Assembly (NCBI GenBank): GCA_037176725.1
Contig: JAZBRS010000026.1
Location: 106,375,501 to 106,439,500, forward strand
Direction of reading: 5' to 3'
From: Posidonia oceanica
Lineage: Eukaryota; Streptophyta; Magnoliopsida; Alismatales; Posidoniaceae
DNA length: 64,000 nucleotides
The position numbers and the translations under genes are program-made. Each line of letters opens with the position of its first letter. Within the stretch, counting starts at the first letter, position 1. Below, one piece after another: positions 1 through 12,035 of this stretch. Under the pieces are notes generated by a model. It had not been told where the DNA came from. It searched no databases and saw only the letters and a list, made by a program, of their open reading frames with translations.

Positions 1-340
1 GTATAATGCAATTGCAGGTGATAGTTTACGGTCCTATCAACCGGAAGCAATAGTTTACAGTCCTATCAACTGGAAGCGATAGTTTACAGTCCTATCAACT
101 GGAGCGATAGTTTACGGACCTATCAACCGGAAAGTGCAATTGCAAGGGATAGTTACTGGATATCAGCCGTATAACGTAATTGCAGGTGATAGTTTTGGAT
201 ATCAGCCAGAGAATGATAGTTTACGGACCTATCAACCGGAAAGTGCAATTACGAGGGATAGTTACTGGATGTCAGCCGTATAAGACAACTGCGGGCCAGA
301 TCGGGGATCAGTCCAAGATGATAGTTTACGGTCCTATCAA
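1..340 (-). repeat. 3'UTR tandem repeats of Ogre copy 1, about 29-bp gatagttt type
   Basis: Units of about 29 bp have the core GATAGTTTACGG(A/T)CCTATC followed by AACCGGAA. They alternate with a related unit, GATAGTTACTGGATATC. Each core begins GATAG and ends CTATC, or GATA and TATC, so it can fold as a short hairpin. The same array in the same relative place occurs in the 3' untranslated region at 44262-45178, so it belongs to the element rather than to host satellite DNA. It lies between the last ORF and the off-window 3' LTR. Confidence 0.9.
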
Positions 341-344
341 CTGG

Positions 345-475
345 AGAGAGCAGTGATTGATAAGAAAAAGAGTGATTGATAAGAAAAGGATTGAGTGATT
401 GATAAGAAAAAGAGTGATTGATAAGAAAAAGATTGAGTGATTGATAAGAAAAAGAGTGATTGATAAGAAAGGATT
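345..475 (-). repeat. 3'UTR tandem repeats of Ogre copy 1, gattgataagaaaaag type
   Basis: Short tandem units of gtgattgataagaaaaa(g) link the gatagttt array to the gataagatatcgg array. A longer version with gattgatattgataag units sits in the same place at 45182-45378. Confidence 0.85.
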
Positions 476-830
476 GATAAGATATCGGACTTATCGGCCG
501 GCAAAGGGAGAGGGGTGATAAGATATCGGACTTATCGGCCGCTAAATGAATAAAAGAATAGAATGACAAGATATCGGACTTATCGGCCGGCAAAGAGGGG
601 GTGAAGGGATGATAAGATATCGGACTTATCGGCCGGCAAAGGGAAAGAGATGATAAGATATCGGACTTATCGGCCGGCAAATGAATAAAAGAATAGAATG
701 ATAAGATATCGGACTTATCGGTCGGCAAAGAGGGGACGAAGAAATGATAAGATATCGGACTTATCGGCCGGCAAAGGGAAAGAGATGATAAGATATCGGA
801 CTTATCGACCGGCAAATGAATGGGTTTCGC
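476..830 (-). repeat. 3'UTR tandem repeats of Ogre copy 1, gataagatatcgg type
   Basis: Units of 41-48 bp share a 30-bp core, GATAAGATATCGGACTTATC plus GGCCGGCAAA, and differ in three alternating tails. GATAAG and CTTATC form a 6-bp inverted repeat in every core. The tail order matches the array at 45379-46073. An open frame across it on the minus strand is a by-product of the repeat. Confidence 0.9.
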
Positions 831-1317
831 GAGAGCGAATCATCTCATGATACCAGGAATACCATGAGGGAAAGAGAGGGAGCATGATACCAAGGGGCGA
901 TCAAAAGATGCCCCTGGTATCAGGATGATACTAGGGGTTGGCCAGCGCATCCTTGGCATCGAAAGCAGAGGATGAAGACAAAACTGTCGTGTTTGTCAGA
1001 CGAGTAGTTTGGGGTACCAGCCTGACGGAGACTCAGCTGGGGATGTTGGATGGCTTGACTTGACGGCGTGGGTCTGCAGAGATTCTGGACTCCGGATTGA
1101 CTGCTAAGAACTTTCCTGCGTTGTGTTGGCTGCAAGTCTGGCCAGAGGGCTCAAGATGAGGTTGGCAATGATTATGCAATGCATTAAGCAGTCTTGAAGT
1201 GCAAGCACATAGCAGAAAACACTTTTGCATTGAAGGAACTGTTGATTACATGCCTGTGTCAGGCCAAAATATACAACACAACTTGAAAAGAAACTACATA
1301 GTAGCTGCATAAGTGCC
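831..1317 (-). other. 3' untranslated spacer of Ogre copy 1
   Basis: This spacer lies between the stop of the DUF7745-like ORF (1318-1320) and the tandem repeats. At 850-930 it has several gataccaggggc / gcccctggtatc motifs that can pair with one another. I see no coding sequence; short frames here have no recognisable similarity. Confidence 0.7.
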
Positions 1318-1428
1318 CTAGCCGGTTCGGGCCTTCTTCGACTGCCTGGAGTCGGGGAACAGGGGGCCGCCTGGCGGGATTTCATTAATGGGCCAGAGCT
1401 CTTGGACCTCGGTCAGGTACTCAGGGGC

Positions 1429-1433
1429 ACGTC
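1429..1433. repeat. Target-site duplication ACGTC, left copy
   Basis: This 5-bp direct repeat abuts the TG end of the solo LTR. Its partner is at 7212-7216. Confidence 0.93.
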
Positions 1434-4400
1434 TGTAGCGATCCCGATCGGAATCAGGCTCGCTATCTAGCGGCGATTGAGATCCGAGGAAGAGGCTCAA
1501 CTCGAAAACACTTAAAATCGAGGAGAAAAAGGGAAGATAAGACAAATCAGAGTCGCCGCCACGTCTATTAACAGAAGACGAGGAAAACCGGGGTAATGCG
1601 TGAATTAACGTGCAAAACCGAGCAATAAATGCAAAGCAATGCAAAGGAAAACAAATGCAAGCAAATGCAAATGAGATGACTCTAGCCTAGGATAAAGGCA
1701 GTACGGTCATTGCGGGCCAAAAGACAGGGTAAGGACTCCTGTTACGTGTGGGGAAGGTGTTAGGCACCCCCGACACGCCCGAGAATCGGTCTTTCTAGGC
1801 TTACGCTCGCATACGCAGAAAAATGCAGGATTGAATGCCTATGTGCCTATAAATGCCTGAATGGATGCTCAAGGTGTGCTCTAAGTGGGAAGAAACAAAG
1901 CAAGGAAGTAAACGTGCTCTCTAAGTGCTCAGCTGCGCTGTCCGTGTTCCGAATTAGGCGAAACCTAGCTCGTGAGAACTCCAGACAGTAAGCATCACAG
2001 CCCTATATGCAAATGCGGGCGAGAAAGCAAAACAACGAGGAAACCATGCAATGCAATCGACATGCAAGGGAAAACGGCGTAAAATACGCAAAACAAGGCG
2101 AGAAACAAGAAAGGCACGCAAAACGATGCAAAAGGGTGAAAACGGCACGCAAAACAAGACAAGAAAACAGAATGGCACGCGAAACGGTGCAAAAGAACGA
2201 AACCGGCACGCAAAACGAGCGAGAAAGCAAGACAGCATGCAAAACGAGACAAGAAAACAGATGGGCACGCAAAATGGTGCAAAAGCGAGAGCGGGCACGC
2301 GAAATGGTGCCAAAACAGCGAAGCAAAAATCTCGGAAAAGCCATGCGAATGCAAGGATGCAGAAAGGATCAAAAGAGGCCAAAGGGGAGGCAAAACAACG
2401 TGTGTGTAAGAACAGACATTGTTCGGGACCACTCAGAGTAGGTGTGAAGACCTACGGAGGGGAGAGTGGGCAAACGGAGGGATTACCACCTCTTAGCGAC
2501 TGTTTCCCACTAAACCGTTCCACGGTGTGGCTCGCATGCTGCCCAAAGCTCGCGATGCGATCGGATCGTGGAAAAGGGGGAAGAAAGTCACATTAAGTGG
2601 CAAATCCAAGGAAAACTCAACACAAAACACACAGGGGTATGCGAAACGGGGATTGGAAGATACAAGTAGAAAGGGGAGGCCCTATTCTACATGCTCAAAG
2701 AGACAGAAAACGAAAACAAGGAAAACTGTGCAAATGGTATGCAAATGCAATGCTAGGGTTCAGGGGGACATACCTGGAAATCCGGGAGCCTGATCTGAAA
2801 TCTATCTGGTCCATGCTGAAGAACGACTCGCCACAGTCGCCTGGGCAGCTTACTTGAGAAGATCCAACGGCCGGATTGGAAGATATCGCAGCTTCAAGGC
2901 AGAAGGACCAGAACAGGGGAGAAGAATAGATCTAGGTGTTCAGGAGGTCCTAGGGATGTGCAAAAGGTTCTCCCAAGTGAAAGGGAGCTAAAAGTGCTTA
3001 GTGTGTGCAAGAAGATGCTAAAATGCAAGGCTAGATGAGTGCAGGATGCATGCAAAAGCAGGAAAAAAGCAATGATAAGAGACTGGGAAAAGCCAGGAGT
3101 TCAGAAGGCATTTTGGAAAAGAAAAGGGGCTAAAAATGCAAATTCTCCAGAAAACAGGGGTTCACAGGAAAGGTTTTTGAAAACAGGGGAAGACAGAGGT
3201 CTATTTGGCAAAAAACTAGGCTCAGAAAGTTGTTTTGAAAAGAAGGTATGCTTTAAAAGAGGTTTTGTAAACAGAAAGAAGTCAGAGTGCAATTTTGAAA
3301 AAACTAGGGTCTAAAATGCAATTTTTCCAGAAAACAGGGTTCTGGGGAGTCTGGGGGTACTAGTGGAAGGTCTGTATGCAATTTGGTAGGCATAGGAGCT
3401 AGAATGCAACCTAGGGGCAAAATGGTCTTTTCACATGATTTTTTAAAACATGCAAGGACCTATGTGTGATTTTGAAATCATGCAGGGGCTAAAAATGCAA
3501 TTTAGTATGGAAAACATGCTCTGAAAATCAAATAACAGGACTGCAGTGCAATTTTTGGAAAATATGGGGTTAAAAATGCAATACAATAAGCTAAAATGCA
3601 TGCAGCACAGTTACTGTCCATTTAAAATGGACCTAAATGCAAAAATGATAAAGCAGAGGGGCAAATATGCAATGCAGTATGCAAAAATTAAAAATAAAAG
3701 CTAAGTTCCTACAGTGCATGGACCTATATGCAAAATCAGAAACATGCAGGGACTTAGAATGCAATGCAGTATGGTAAAATATATGCAAATAAATGAACTG
3801 ATTTAGTGCAGGACTTAAGTGCAAAAATCGAAAACAGAGGGGCTAAAATGCAAAATAATATAACAGCACAACACAGTAAATGGACCACATTGCAAATACT
3901 GAAAAATATAAACAGATCATGCAATTTAGCATAGTATTTAATTAAAAACAAAGCAGATTAAATGAAATAAGGACTGAAACGCGAAAATGAAAAAACTTAG
4001 GACAGATATGCAATATTTACGCCTAAAACTATATAACAGAAGAAATAAATGAACAGTAGCTCGTCGACGGCGACGAGCACTGTAGCAGAAAGCTTCCAGA
4101 GCTCGTGGCCGCCGACAGGGGAGGCTGGGGATGCGCAGACTGGCGGAGGGCGACGTCGGCGATCGTTCGGAGCTCTGGGAACGATCCGGAGCTCGCTCTG
4201 TTGGTCGGAGTGTCCGGAGGAAGAGCAGCCGGTGCCGGAGAAGGTGGACTGTCCGGCGAGTCGAGGACGGAGCAGGAGGACCGGAAAACCTATTCTAAAG
4301 GCTGGGGAAGCAAGAGAAGAAGAAGAGGAGGTTAAGGGAAGCAAGGTCTACCTTTTTCCGTGCCTGAGATGTTCCCCCGACTTCAGTGGTTCCTGAGGTT

Positions 4401-7211
4401 GCCGGAGGAGGCCGTCCGGTCGTTGCGGGCGTCGCTGGTCGCTTGCGAAGGTTGGAACCGCCTTAGAACATCCCTCCGGTGCTTCCTGGTCGACCGGACT
4501 GAAGCTCCACAGCTCAGGTGAGGTTTCGGCTCTTTTGGGTTCAGAGGATGCTGCCGGAGGCCGGGGGAGGTGTTGGCTGCTCGTCGGCTCGGATGGAGCC
4601 CTCCGGGAGTTTGCTGGGAGTCTGGCGAGTGAAGTTGGATGCTTGGAGAGGGGTTCTGGAAGGCGTGGAGGAGGTTTGGGAGTTGGGACAAATTTTGGTC
4701 TGTGGTTGATGCAGGTGTTTGGAGTGGAGTTCTTGGTCTGTGGTGGATGGTTTGGTTTGCTGTCGGAGGCTCTGGAAAGGTGATGGCTTGGTGGATACTT
4801 GGGTGAACTTTGGGGGAAGGCTGTATGCTGAGGCGATGGGAATTGTGAAGTGAGTTGCGCTGGGTTGCAGGTGGCTACAGGTGATGTTTCAGAGGGTGAT
4901 TAGGTGGTGAAAAGGCAATGGGAAATCGGGGGAGGAAGGCTGGCTATTGGGTGAAGTTGGGGGAGGAAATGGGAGAAGGATGGGGGCTTGAAGTGGTGCT
5001 GGGGGATTGGAAAAGAAAGAAGGAAGTTTGCTGAATTTTTCAGAGAAGAAAAGAGGAGGATTGGGTGAAGGGATTGAGCTCTGATGAGGGCTTCTCTCCA
5101 GGATGCCAAGGCCTCCCTCAGACACTCTCTTCTGCTCTCTCTTCTCTCTGGAATTAGGAAGATGAGGAGGAGAAGGAGGAGGGCACGGGTGGAAGAGAAA
5201 AACCGGAATTCTGGGATTACTCTCGCACTGAGGTCTGCTCTCTCTGGTCTGGTTCTGTCACTCTGGCTTGCTCACTCACACTTGGCACCTCTTATTGAAA
5301 GGAAGGAGCGGGAGGCTTATACGGGGAGAGACCGGCTACTGGCGTGCTACCGAATTTCAAATTCGTCGGCGGCCACTGCAGCAGAGGAGACGGCGAGGCG
5401 ACCGGCTCCGGATTTGGTGCTGAGATGAGGAGACGGCGAGCTGCTGTAGATGAAAGGATGGAGGCTTGAATTTAAACCGGAGGAGGGAAGACTGTTGGCA
5501 GCAGCTCGCGGGAAGGGAACTGTGGAGAGAAAAAACACAGAAGGAGGAGGAGGAAGAAGGAGGAGAGGGAAGCAGGCCGGACTGCTGCGGGCCGAGAAAG
5601 AAGAAAGAAAAATAAAAGAAAAAAGAAGAAACGGGCCGGAGGGCCCAGTGAAGAAAGGGAAGAAAGAAAAAGAGAAGTAAGAGAGAAAGAGAGGGTAGAA
5701 TGGGAAAATAAAATAGGTAAAAATAAACTAAAAATAAATAAAAATATTAGAAGAGTTGTGCTGTAGATTAGGATTTTAATTAAGATTTTTAATGGTTATT
5801 TTGAGTTGATTAGTGTGTTTTGGGCTTGATTAGGGTTTTAGGATTTTGGTTTTGTTCTTTAATTGGTTTCCACTTGATTAAATGTTTGTTAATCCCTTTT
5901 TAAATTATTTTAAAAATTGTATTTCCCTTGTCGGACACTTAGGATATTGATTAGGATTTTTTAGGATTTAATTTCCCATTAATCAGGATGTTTTTAGATT
6001 TTTAAGTTGTAGTCTTGTTAAGGTTTTTTTTTTCTTAAGTCTTTTAAGTTATGTCTTGATTTTTTATTTATTGATTTTTCTTGAAGTTTTTAGTTGGATT
6101 TTTCTGGTTTGATAGGGTGTTTTTTAGGCTTTTCAGATGTGTTTTTCTTTTCTTTTTTAATTAAGTTTTTAACTTGTTTTTCTTATGTTTATTAGGTTAG
6201 GTCTTTTGCCTTCCTTAATTACTTGTTTTAGTATTTGCTTTTTTAATTCTTGTTTTTGGGTTTGTTTTTAATTCTTCTGATGGGTTTTTACCTTTGGTGG
6301 GTTTTGATTTTATTTTAGCTTTTTCCTTGATTTTTCAGTATTTTCTTTTGATTTGTTTTGCATTTATTAGTTTGCATGCTTGGTTTTCTTTTTAGCTTGC
6401 TTTAGTTAAGTTTAAGTTGTTAATTGCTTGTTTAACATTTTTTAATTGTTTTTCTTAGGGTTCTGATTTGCTTCTTTTGTGTTTTGAGATTTTACAGATT
6501 TTTATGAGTTTTTGTGGATTTTTGCAAAAGGGAGAAAAGGAAAAGAGAAGGAGGAAAGAAATGGAAAAAAGAGGGAGATAAGAGGAAAAGGGATAGACTA
6601 GAGGAAAACGATTTATTAAAATTCAGAAAAAGTGTTAAAAATAAAGTAAAAATGGGGATAAGATAGAGGAGGGATAGAAGCACAGAGGGGGCCCACAGTC
6701 AGACCAGAAAAAGGATGAAAAGGGGATGAAAGGAGTGATGATAATCAGGAGAGAGAGAGGAGAGAGAAAATGATAATCCCGGAGAGAGAAAAGGATAATT
6801 TGGGTGAAAGAGGGTCTTAATGGTCTTGGAATGGGGTGAGAATTGGTGAGTGGGTAGTCTAGGATTTGAAGTGTTGGGTCTGAAGTTTTGGTTTGATTCT
6901 AAGGGGGTTTTGGAGGGGTTTCAAGGTGTAGAAAAAGGATAGTTTCACCTAGGTTTTCTAGGGTTTTTGGGAATGGGTTAGGTTTGGAAATTCCTAGGTC
7001 TTTGGGTAGGTTTGTTGAGTGGATAGTGGTGGGTTTTCCTATGGATTTTGGTTAGGTTTTGAGGTTGGGAAGGGGGGTAAAGGTCTGGGTCAAAACAGGC
7101 TGATTTTGAAGGGTAGAGAGGAGGATTAGGGTTAGGGTTTGGTTGGGGTTTGATCCAGCAATCACCAAGAGGGCTCCAAGGGTCCGGGCCTGCCAAGATG
7201 GGGTGTCAACA
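1434..7211 (-). mobile_element. Solo LTR of the same Ogre-like family
   Basis: This 5,778-bp segment has the ends of the two full LTRs in the window: TGTAGCGATCCC at the low end and ...GGTGTCAACA at the high end. It is flanked by the perfect 5-bp direct repeat ACGTC (1429-1433 and 7212-7216). No primer-binding site or polypurine tract adjoins it, so it is a solo LTR left by LTR-LTR recombination. Removing it and one ACGTC makes the DUF7745-like ORF of copy 1 continuous, which confirms both ends. Inside, in + order, are degenerate 30-bp repeats (about 2080-2330), a stretch of scattered tgcaattt motifs (about 3000-4000), a GC-rich block (about 4040-5680), a T-rich block (about 5700-6530) and GA-rich sequence near 6740-6800. 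Confidence 0.95.
2080..2330. repeat. 30-bp tandem repeats in the solo LTR, degenerate
   Basis: About eight diverged units are related to the ...gcacgcaaaacggtgcaaaag... repeat of the other two LTRs. This LTR has the fewest copies. Confidence 0.8.
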
Positions 7212-7216
7212 ACGTC
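7212..7216. repeat. Target-site duplication ACGTC, right copy
   Basis: This 5-bp direct repeat follows the CA end of the solo LTR and matches 1429-1433 exactly. Confidence 0.93.
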
Positions 7217-8309
7217 CTACACCTCTCGCAGCTGCAATGTCTGTTGATCGCACTCCATGCTGCATCAGATTGGCCAGCTTCTTTGTTGGGGCAGTTGTGC
7301 TGAGGGGGTATGTCTGAAGAAGCTTAGGTGCTGTGCTGTCAACAAAGGTGCCCTACCGGAAGCCAAACTGGCGCATAACCCTGATAGGATGGTACTCCAC
7401 ACCCGCAGTAAATCCTGGTAGTACAATCAGCCGCGTGTCGCGTGCGCTGAAGAAGACAGTGAATGGCTCGGCCATGGAGGGAATGATACGCCAGGTTACT
7501 GCGTCGTCGGTCAGCGCTGATAGCCTCTCATATTCTTCCTTGACGCTCTTGACTGTCTTGGCACGACTGCTACTGCAGTAGACTTCAAAAGCATGCACCT
7601 GGGGGCGCAGAAGGTCCATCTCTAAGTGGGCGGCTAGCCAGACTTGTATAAGTGCCTCGCAGCCATGGAAGTGGCGGCAGCGATGTGAGATGCGGTCCAG
7701 CCCGCGGTATGTTTCTGCCAGAACAACCGGTGCTAGGTCTATTTGCCGGGTCACCACAGCAAGTGCTATTTCCGCAACCTCGATGGCCACTGTCAGTCGG
7801 CCATGAGTAAAGATCAGCTCGCTTAGGAAACGGATGACACACCCTCGGAGCCACAGCTCGTCTCCGAGTTCGACACGCTTTCTCATGACATCATCAAAGT
7901 GCGCTAGGCGAAGCAGGGGTTCGGGCCCGCTGGTGCAGATCAGTCTTTGTTGGCAGCTTCGAGTAGGGAGCCCAGTTAGTTGGCTCAGGACCGCGAGGTA
8001 TTCGTCACGCCTCATGAAGATAGGCAGCCCCATGATCTTGGAGAAGCTGCAGATCCGACGCACTTCTTCCAGCGTGGGTGTTAGTTCAGTTCTGCCAAAG
8101 CGAAAGACATGGTGTGCCGATTTCCAGAACCTTGCGGCGGCACACAGAAGATGGCGGCTTACTTCCACATCAGCAGCCTTCAGCAGCTTGGTTGGAATAC
8201 CCTATAGGCGCAGCTTTTCGCAGTCTTCTTGGGTAAGCCTGCCGATCCATTCTCGCAGGGTCTCAGAGCAGTGTGCCGGGGTCACCAGAGTAGGGAAACC
8301 CATTGCGTA

Positions 8310-9671
8310 GATCGCAGAATGTAGGCAGATAGCTGCTGCAGGATCTTCAAGTACCTGTTATCAAGACTGTAGATCATCAGACTTCCTTCTAGTACATAAT
8401 CATTAACTGTAAGCAGATTCTAAGACTGGTAAAGCAGTTCAACATATTTAGCAGTAAACATTCAGAGCATGGCAATTAAGCACATATAAGCAGGGGATTC
8501 TGTTGGCACGGGGGCGGGGACTGGCAGGAGTCCTGGACCAGTGCAGCTCGATGATGCCAACATGTGCTGAGTAGGAATACTGTCTCAGTATCGGAGCAGA
8601 TCTTGCAAGGCAGAATGATTAAAGGGGGGATGAGATGATCGAAAATGCAGATGTATGCATGATTAATGATTGGAGTGGTTTGCCCTCAGCATACGGAATG
8701 CTTTAGTGCCCGCTGTCTTAGGAATGGAGCGGTCCCTGATTCACTGGACTCTACTCAGACTCCTAACTTGTTGGTGGCACTCCAGGAAAGGGTGCTGGTG
8801 ATGTTTGGTGGTGGTGTAGAGAGGACGGGCTACATACCAAACTCTTAAGGACTTACACTTACTCTTTTCCTCTTTCTTGTCTTTCTTGCTTCTATGTAGG
8901 TGTGCAGGGCTCCTCCCATTCCTATCTTGGAGACAAGGAGGACCTGGCTTGAATTTTGAGTCTTCTCCGGGGTAGGTGAAAGGTGCGAGATTACTCTGCT
9001 TGCCTTCATTTTTTGGCGTTGATTTTTGCTTTTTGCTTTTTCCTTTTCTTCTTTTCTATCATTCTCTTCTTCTTCTTTTTTTTTGTTGTTTGTTTTGTTC
9101 TTTTTTTGTTTTTCTTCTCTCCTTCTTTTCTTTTTTTTTTCTTTTTTTGGCTTGCAGGTCTCCGCTATCCCCTACCCTAGAGGAAGTGGGTGCCTGGCTT
9201 CTGAGACATGGGGGCTAGGACTTTCTGGTGTGAATTCTGGCTCTTTCTTTCTTTCTTTTCTTGTGCATCCAGGCATGGGCATGTATCCCTTTCTGGCTAA
9301 CGCCTAACGTTCTTTTAGAAGTGTAAGTCCTTAGGTGTTTGGGTATTTCGCCCACTCTCCCTGAGTGGTGGCTCCCTCACTAGCTAGGGCATCTAAGTAG
9401 TGTTAGGTGAGGTCGGGAGGCTCCTTCCAGCAGCAGGCAAGCATCTTCGGTTCTCATCACCGGACAATATGCAATGCATGATTTGAGAGAATGACGATGA
9501 TGATGATAAGGGACGGAACATACGGGAATGCAGGAGAAGATAGAGCAAAGTGGTGTATGTGCACAGGGGCAAAGGCAGGGGAAACGGAATGAGAAGAGGG
9601 GCGAAAGCGTGCAAAGGGTGGGAATACAAGAGGTGGGACGATGGAGGGTGATCTGCAACGGCTGCTCTAGG
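8310..9671 (-). other. Spacer between integrase and accessory ORF, Ogre copy 1
   Basis: No coding region is supported. At 8980-9160 the plus strand is almost pure pyrimidine, hence A/G-rich in the element's sense direction. Short plus-strand frames here are low-complexity Phe/Ser/Leu runs. A block at about 9380-9480 is recognisably conserved at 27170-27260 in copy 2. An intron or leader for the accessory ORF is possible, but no splice pair stands out. Confidence 0.6.
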
Positions 9672-10800
9672 CTACTGATAGTATTTCTTGAGGTAGCACA
9701 AGTTGACCGGCTCGGACTGCTCGACCTGGTCCATGTCCTCAAGAGTTACAGCGCCTCCCGAGAAGATCTCCTTGACCACAAAGGGGCCACGCCAGTTAGG
9801 TCGGAATTTGCCTCGACCGTCAGGTAAATGAATGGCGCGCAGAATGAGATCTCCTGGCCGAAAGCTTCTGGGCTGGACCTTCTTCAAGAACGCTCTAGCC
9901 ATCCGCTTCTGGTAACAATGAGCATTGTGCATAGCTTGTAGTCTGTGCTCATCAATCAGATTCAGTTGGACGCAGCGGTCTTCGACCCATTCTGCCTCTT
10001 CCAACTCAGCTTCTTGTAGGATCCGCAATGAGGGGATATCTACTTCGACAGGTAACACCGCTTCCATGCCGTACACCAGAGAGTACGGGGTGGCTCCCGT
10101 CGAGGTCCGGATTGATGTCCTGTACATCCAGAGCGAGTACGGGAGCTTGTCATGCCAATCCTTGTGGGTTTCTGCCATCTTCTTCAGGATTTTAACAATG
10201 TTCTTGTTTGCATACTCCACTGCTCCGTTCATCTGTGGCCGATAGGACGAGGATCTATGATGTTTGATCTTGAGACTCTGTAGGTATTCCTCGGTCCTTT
10301 TGGCGATGAAGTTTGTGCCATTATCAGAGATGATGGAGTGCGGGACCCCATATCGGGCAACGATATTGTTTCTGATAAACTTTTCTGTTGCCACAGCGGT
10401 GATTGTCTTATAATAGGCCGCTTCCACCCACTTGGTAAAGTAATCGATCGCTACCAGAATGTAGCGATGACCATTTGAAGCAGCAGGGTGGATGGCGCCA
10501 ATGACATCGATCCCCTAGGTGGAGAAGGGCCATGGCGAAGACATGTTATGCAGCTGTTGTGGGGGGGCCCTAATGAAGTTACCATGGATCTGGCAGTTGT
10601 GGCATTTACGCACAAACCGGCAGCAGTCTGCTTCCATGGTCTGCCAGAAATATCCTTGGAGCATGATCTTCTTGGCTAGGAGGACGCCGTTCATGTGCGG
10701 GCCACAGGTCCCTGCATGCACTTGAAGCATCAGCATGTCAGCCTCCGATTTGTTCAGGCAGCGCAGTAGCATCTGATTATATGATCTTCTGTATAGCTGC
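9672..10800 (-). pseudogene. Integrase domain, Ogre copy 1
   Basis: It would catalyse 3' processing and strand transfer of element cDNA. A zinc-binding H2C2 region lies at about 10800-10590 (VHAGTCGPHMNG ... CRFVRKCHNC). Next comes an in-frame TAG at 10515-10517, where a Trp would be expected before the first catalytic Asp (GIDVIG). The core continues to SDNGTNF and to the Glu in GAVEYANK, and these are separated by exactly 35 residues, the classic D-35-E spacing. The C-terminal part has LRAIHLPDGRGKFRPNWRGPF, a GPF/Y-type module, and the frame ends at 9672. The TAG is also in copy 2 at the same codon. Confidence 0.88.
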
Positions 10801-11441
10801 CCAGCCCCCAACACATATTTTGACGCCAGACGCGCCAGAGTTCTCTTGTCTGCTGCCGCGGTATCAGGAGGAAAGCTGCCAGACTCCAGGAAAACTTTTA
10901 TGTCTTCATACCAGGGCTGCTCCTCTGCTGGATCTGCCTCTTCTATGTTCATGCAATGCGCAGGCTGCTCTATGCAGGTAACTGATACATCTACTGTACT
11001 GTCTTCGGGTATACTGAGCCAGGATGCCAGAGTTGCTAACGCGTCTGCGTACGCGTTTTTTGCTCTGTTCATATATGTGAAGTAGATGCTCTCAAATTCT
11101 TCCATCAGCCTCAGCAGGTGTTCGTGATATGGCACAAGTTTGGGATCTTTTGTCTTCCAGTCGCCATTTACTTGAGAAATCACCAGCATGGCATCGCCGT
11201 GCACATGCAGCTTCTGCGCCTTATGCTCAAGGGCGACTTTCAATCCCAGGATGCATGCTTCATATTCTGCTTCATTGTTTGTGCAGGTGAAAGTCAGCTT
11301 CCTCGCGAAAGGAATCATCTGTCTTTGGGGCGTGGTCAGCACTGCGCCTATGCCTCGACCCTTTTTGTTGACGGCGCCGTCAAAGTAGAGCTGCCATTCC
11401 TCTTGTTCTTCCGGATCTTTCTCCTCGGAGTCCTCCATCAC
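10800..11441 (-). pseudogene. Archaeal-type RNase H (aRNH) domain, Ogre copy 1
   Basis: This is the second RNase H domain, diagnostic of the Tat lineage, and it would degrade RNA in RNA/DNA hybrids during reverse transcription. Catalytic residues are visible in YFDGAVNKKG (Asp), NNEAEYEA (Glu), HGDAMLVISQ (Asp) and NAYADALATLAS (Asp). The open frame starts near 11441 and continues into the integrase zinc-binding region. A TAG at 11466-11468 just upstream separates it from the Ty3-type RNase H; copy 2 has CAG there. Confidence 0.88.
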
Positions 11442-11465
11442 GAAAAGGATGTCCTCATCAGGGAA

Positions 11466-12035
11466 CTACGTCTGGAGGGGTTGGTATTCAGGCAGAGGGA
11501 GATCAGCAAGATGGTCTACCATGGCCTGGCCCTTTATGGATTTCTGTGTGATAAAGGTGATGTCGTACTGGGACAGTAGCACCTGCCACTTAACACATCT
11601 GCCCACCATGGCCGGCTTTTGAAAGAGAAACTTGATGGGGTCATGCCGGCACAGGAGCTGAACTGGGTATGCCATCATATAGTGCCTTAGTTTCTGTGCA
11701 GCCCAGACAAGGGATAAGCTGGTCTTCTCTAGTGTGCTGTACCTGGTTTCGCATTCATTAAACTTCTTGCTCAGGTAATAGATGGCTCGCTCCTTTCTAC
11801 CAGATTCGTCATGTTGGCCCAAGACGGCGCCCATGGAATGCTGCGTAGTAGAAAGGTAGAGAAGCAAAGGCCTCCTTGGTGTGGGAGGAACCAGGACAGG
11901 AGGCTTGACCAACAGCTGCTTGATCTTGGCAAAGGCAGTCTGGCACTCCTCGCTCCAGTCGATTTGTGCATTCTTTCTCAGGAGCTTGAATATGGGTTCA
12001 CAGATGGGCGTAAGCTGTGCAATGAAGCGACTGAT
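11466..12035 (-). pseudogene. Ty3-type RNase H domain, degenerate, Ogre copy 1
   Basis: The pattern LLLYLSTTQHSMGAVLGQHD ... IYYLSKKFNECETRYSTLEK ... LRHYMMAY marks the ordinary Ty3/gypsy RNase H that follows reverse transcriptase. The usual catalytic Asp (TDAS) reads as Ser-Thr-Thr, as expected where the Ty3 domain has become a tether and the archaeal-type domain does the work. The frame ends at a TAG at 11466-11468 where copy 2 has CAG. It is joined to reverse transcriptase through a stop at 12036. Confidence 0.85.

Larger units (their letters stand above)
1318..8303 (-). pseudogene. DUF7745-like (plant mobile domain-type) accessory ORF of Ogre copy 1, split by solo LTR
   Basis: The reading frame opens with ATG at 8301-8303 and runs to 7217. 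After the solo LTR and its duplicated ACGTC it continues in the same frame from 1433 to the stop at 1318-1320. It is about 400 codons once the insertion is ignored. The N-terminal part has the pattern ARFWxxAHxVFxFGRTELTPTLEE, typical of plant DUF7745 / plant-mobile-domain-like proteins often carried by LTR retrotransposons. The molecular role is unknown. Besides the LTR there are in-frame TAG codons at 8202-8204 (a Trp codon in copy 2) and at 7353-7355 (probably a former CAG). It lies downstream of integrase, where Tat elements often carry an extra ORF. The family name is from pattern recognition only. Confidence 0.75.

Noticed and set aside
1434..7211. Reading 1434-7211 as the 3' LTR of Ogre copy 1
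   Set aside because: It is flanked by ACGTC on both sides and splits an ORF, and no polypurine tract adjoins it, so it is a separate solo LTR and the true 3' LTR is off window.
8976..9307. Plus-strand frames rich in Phe/Leu/Ser resembling membrane proteins
   Set aside because: They translate a poly-pyrimidine tract in the spacer of an Ogre element. The hydrophobicity is compositional.
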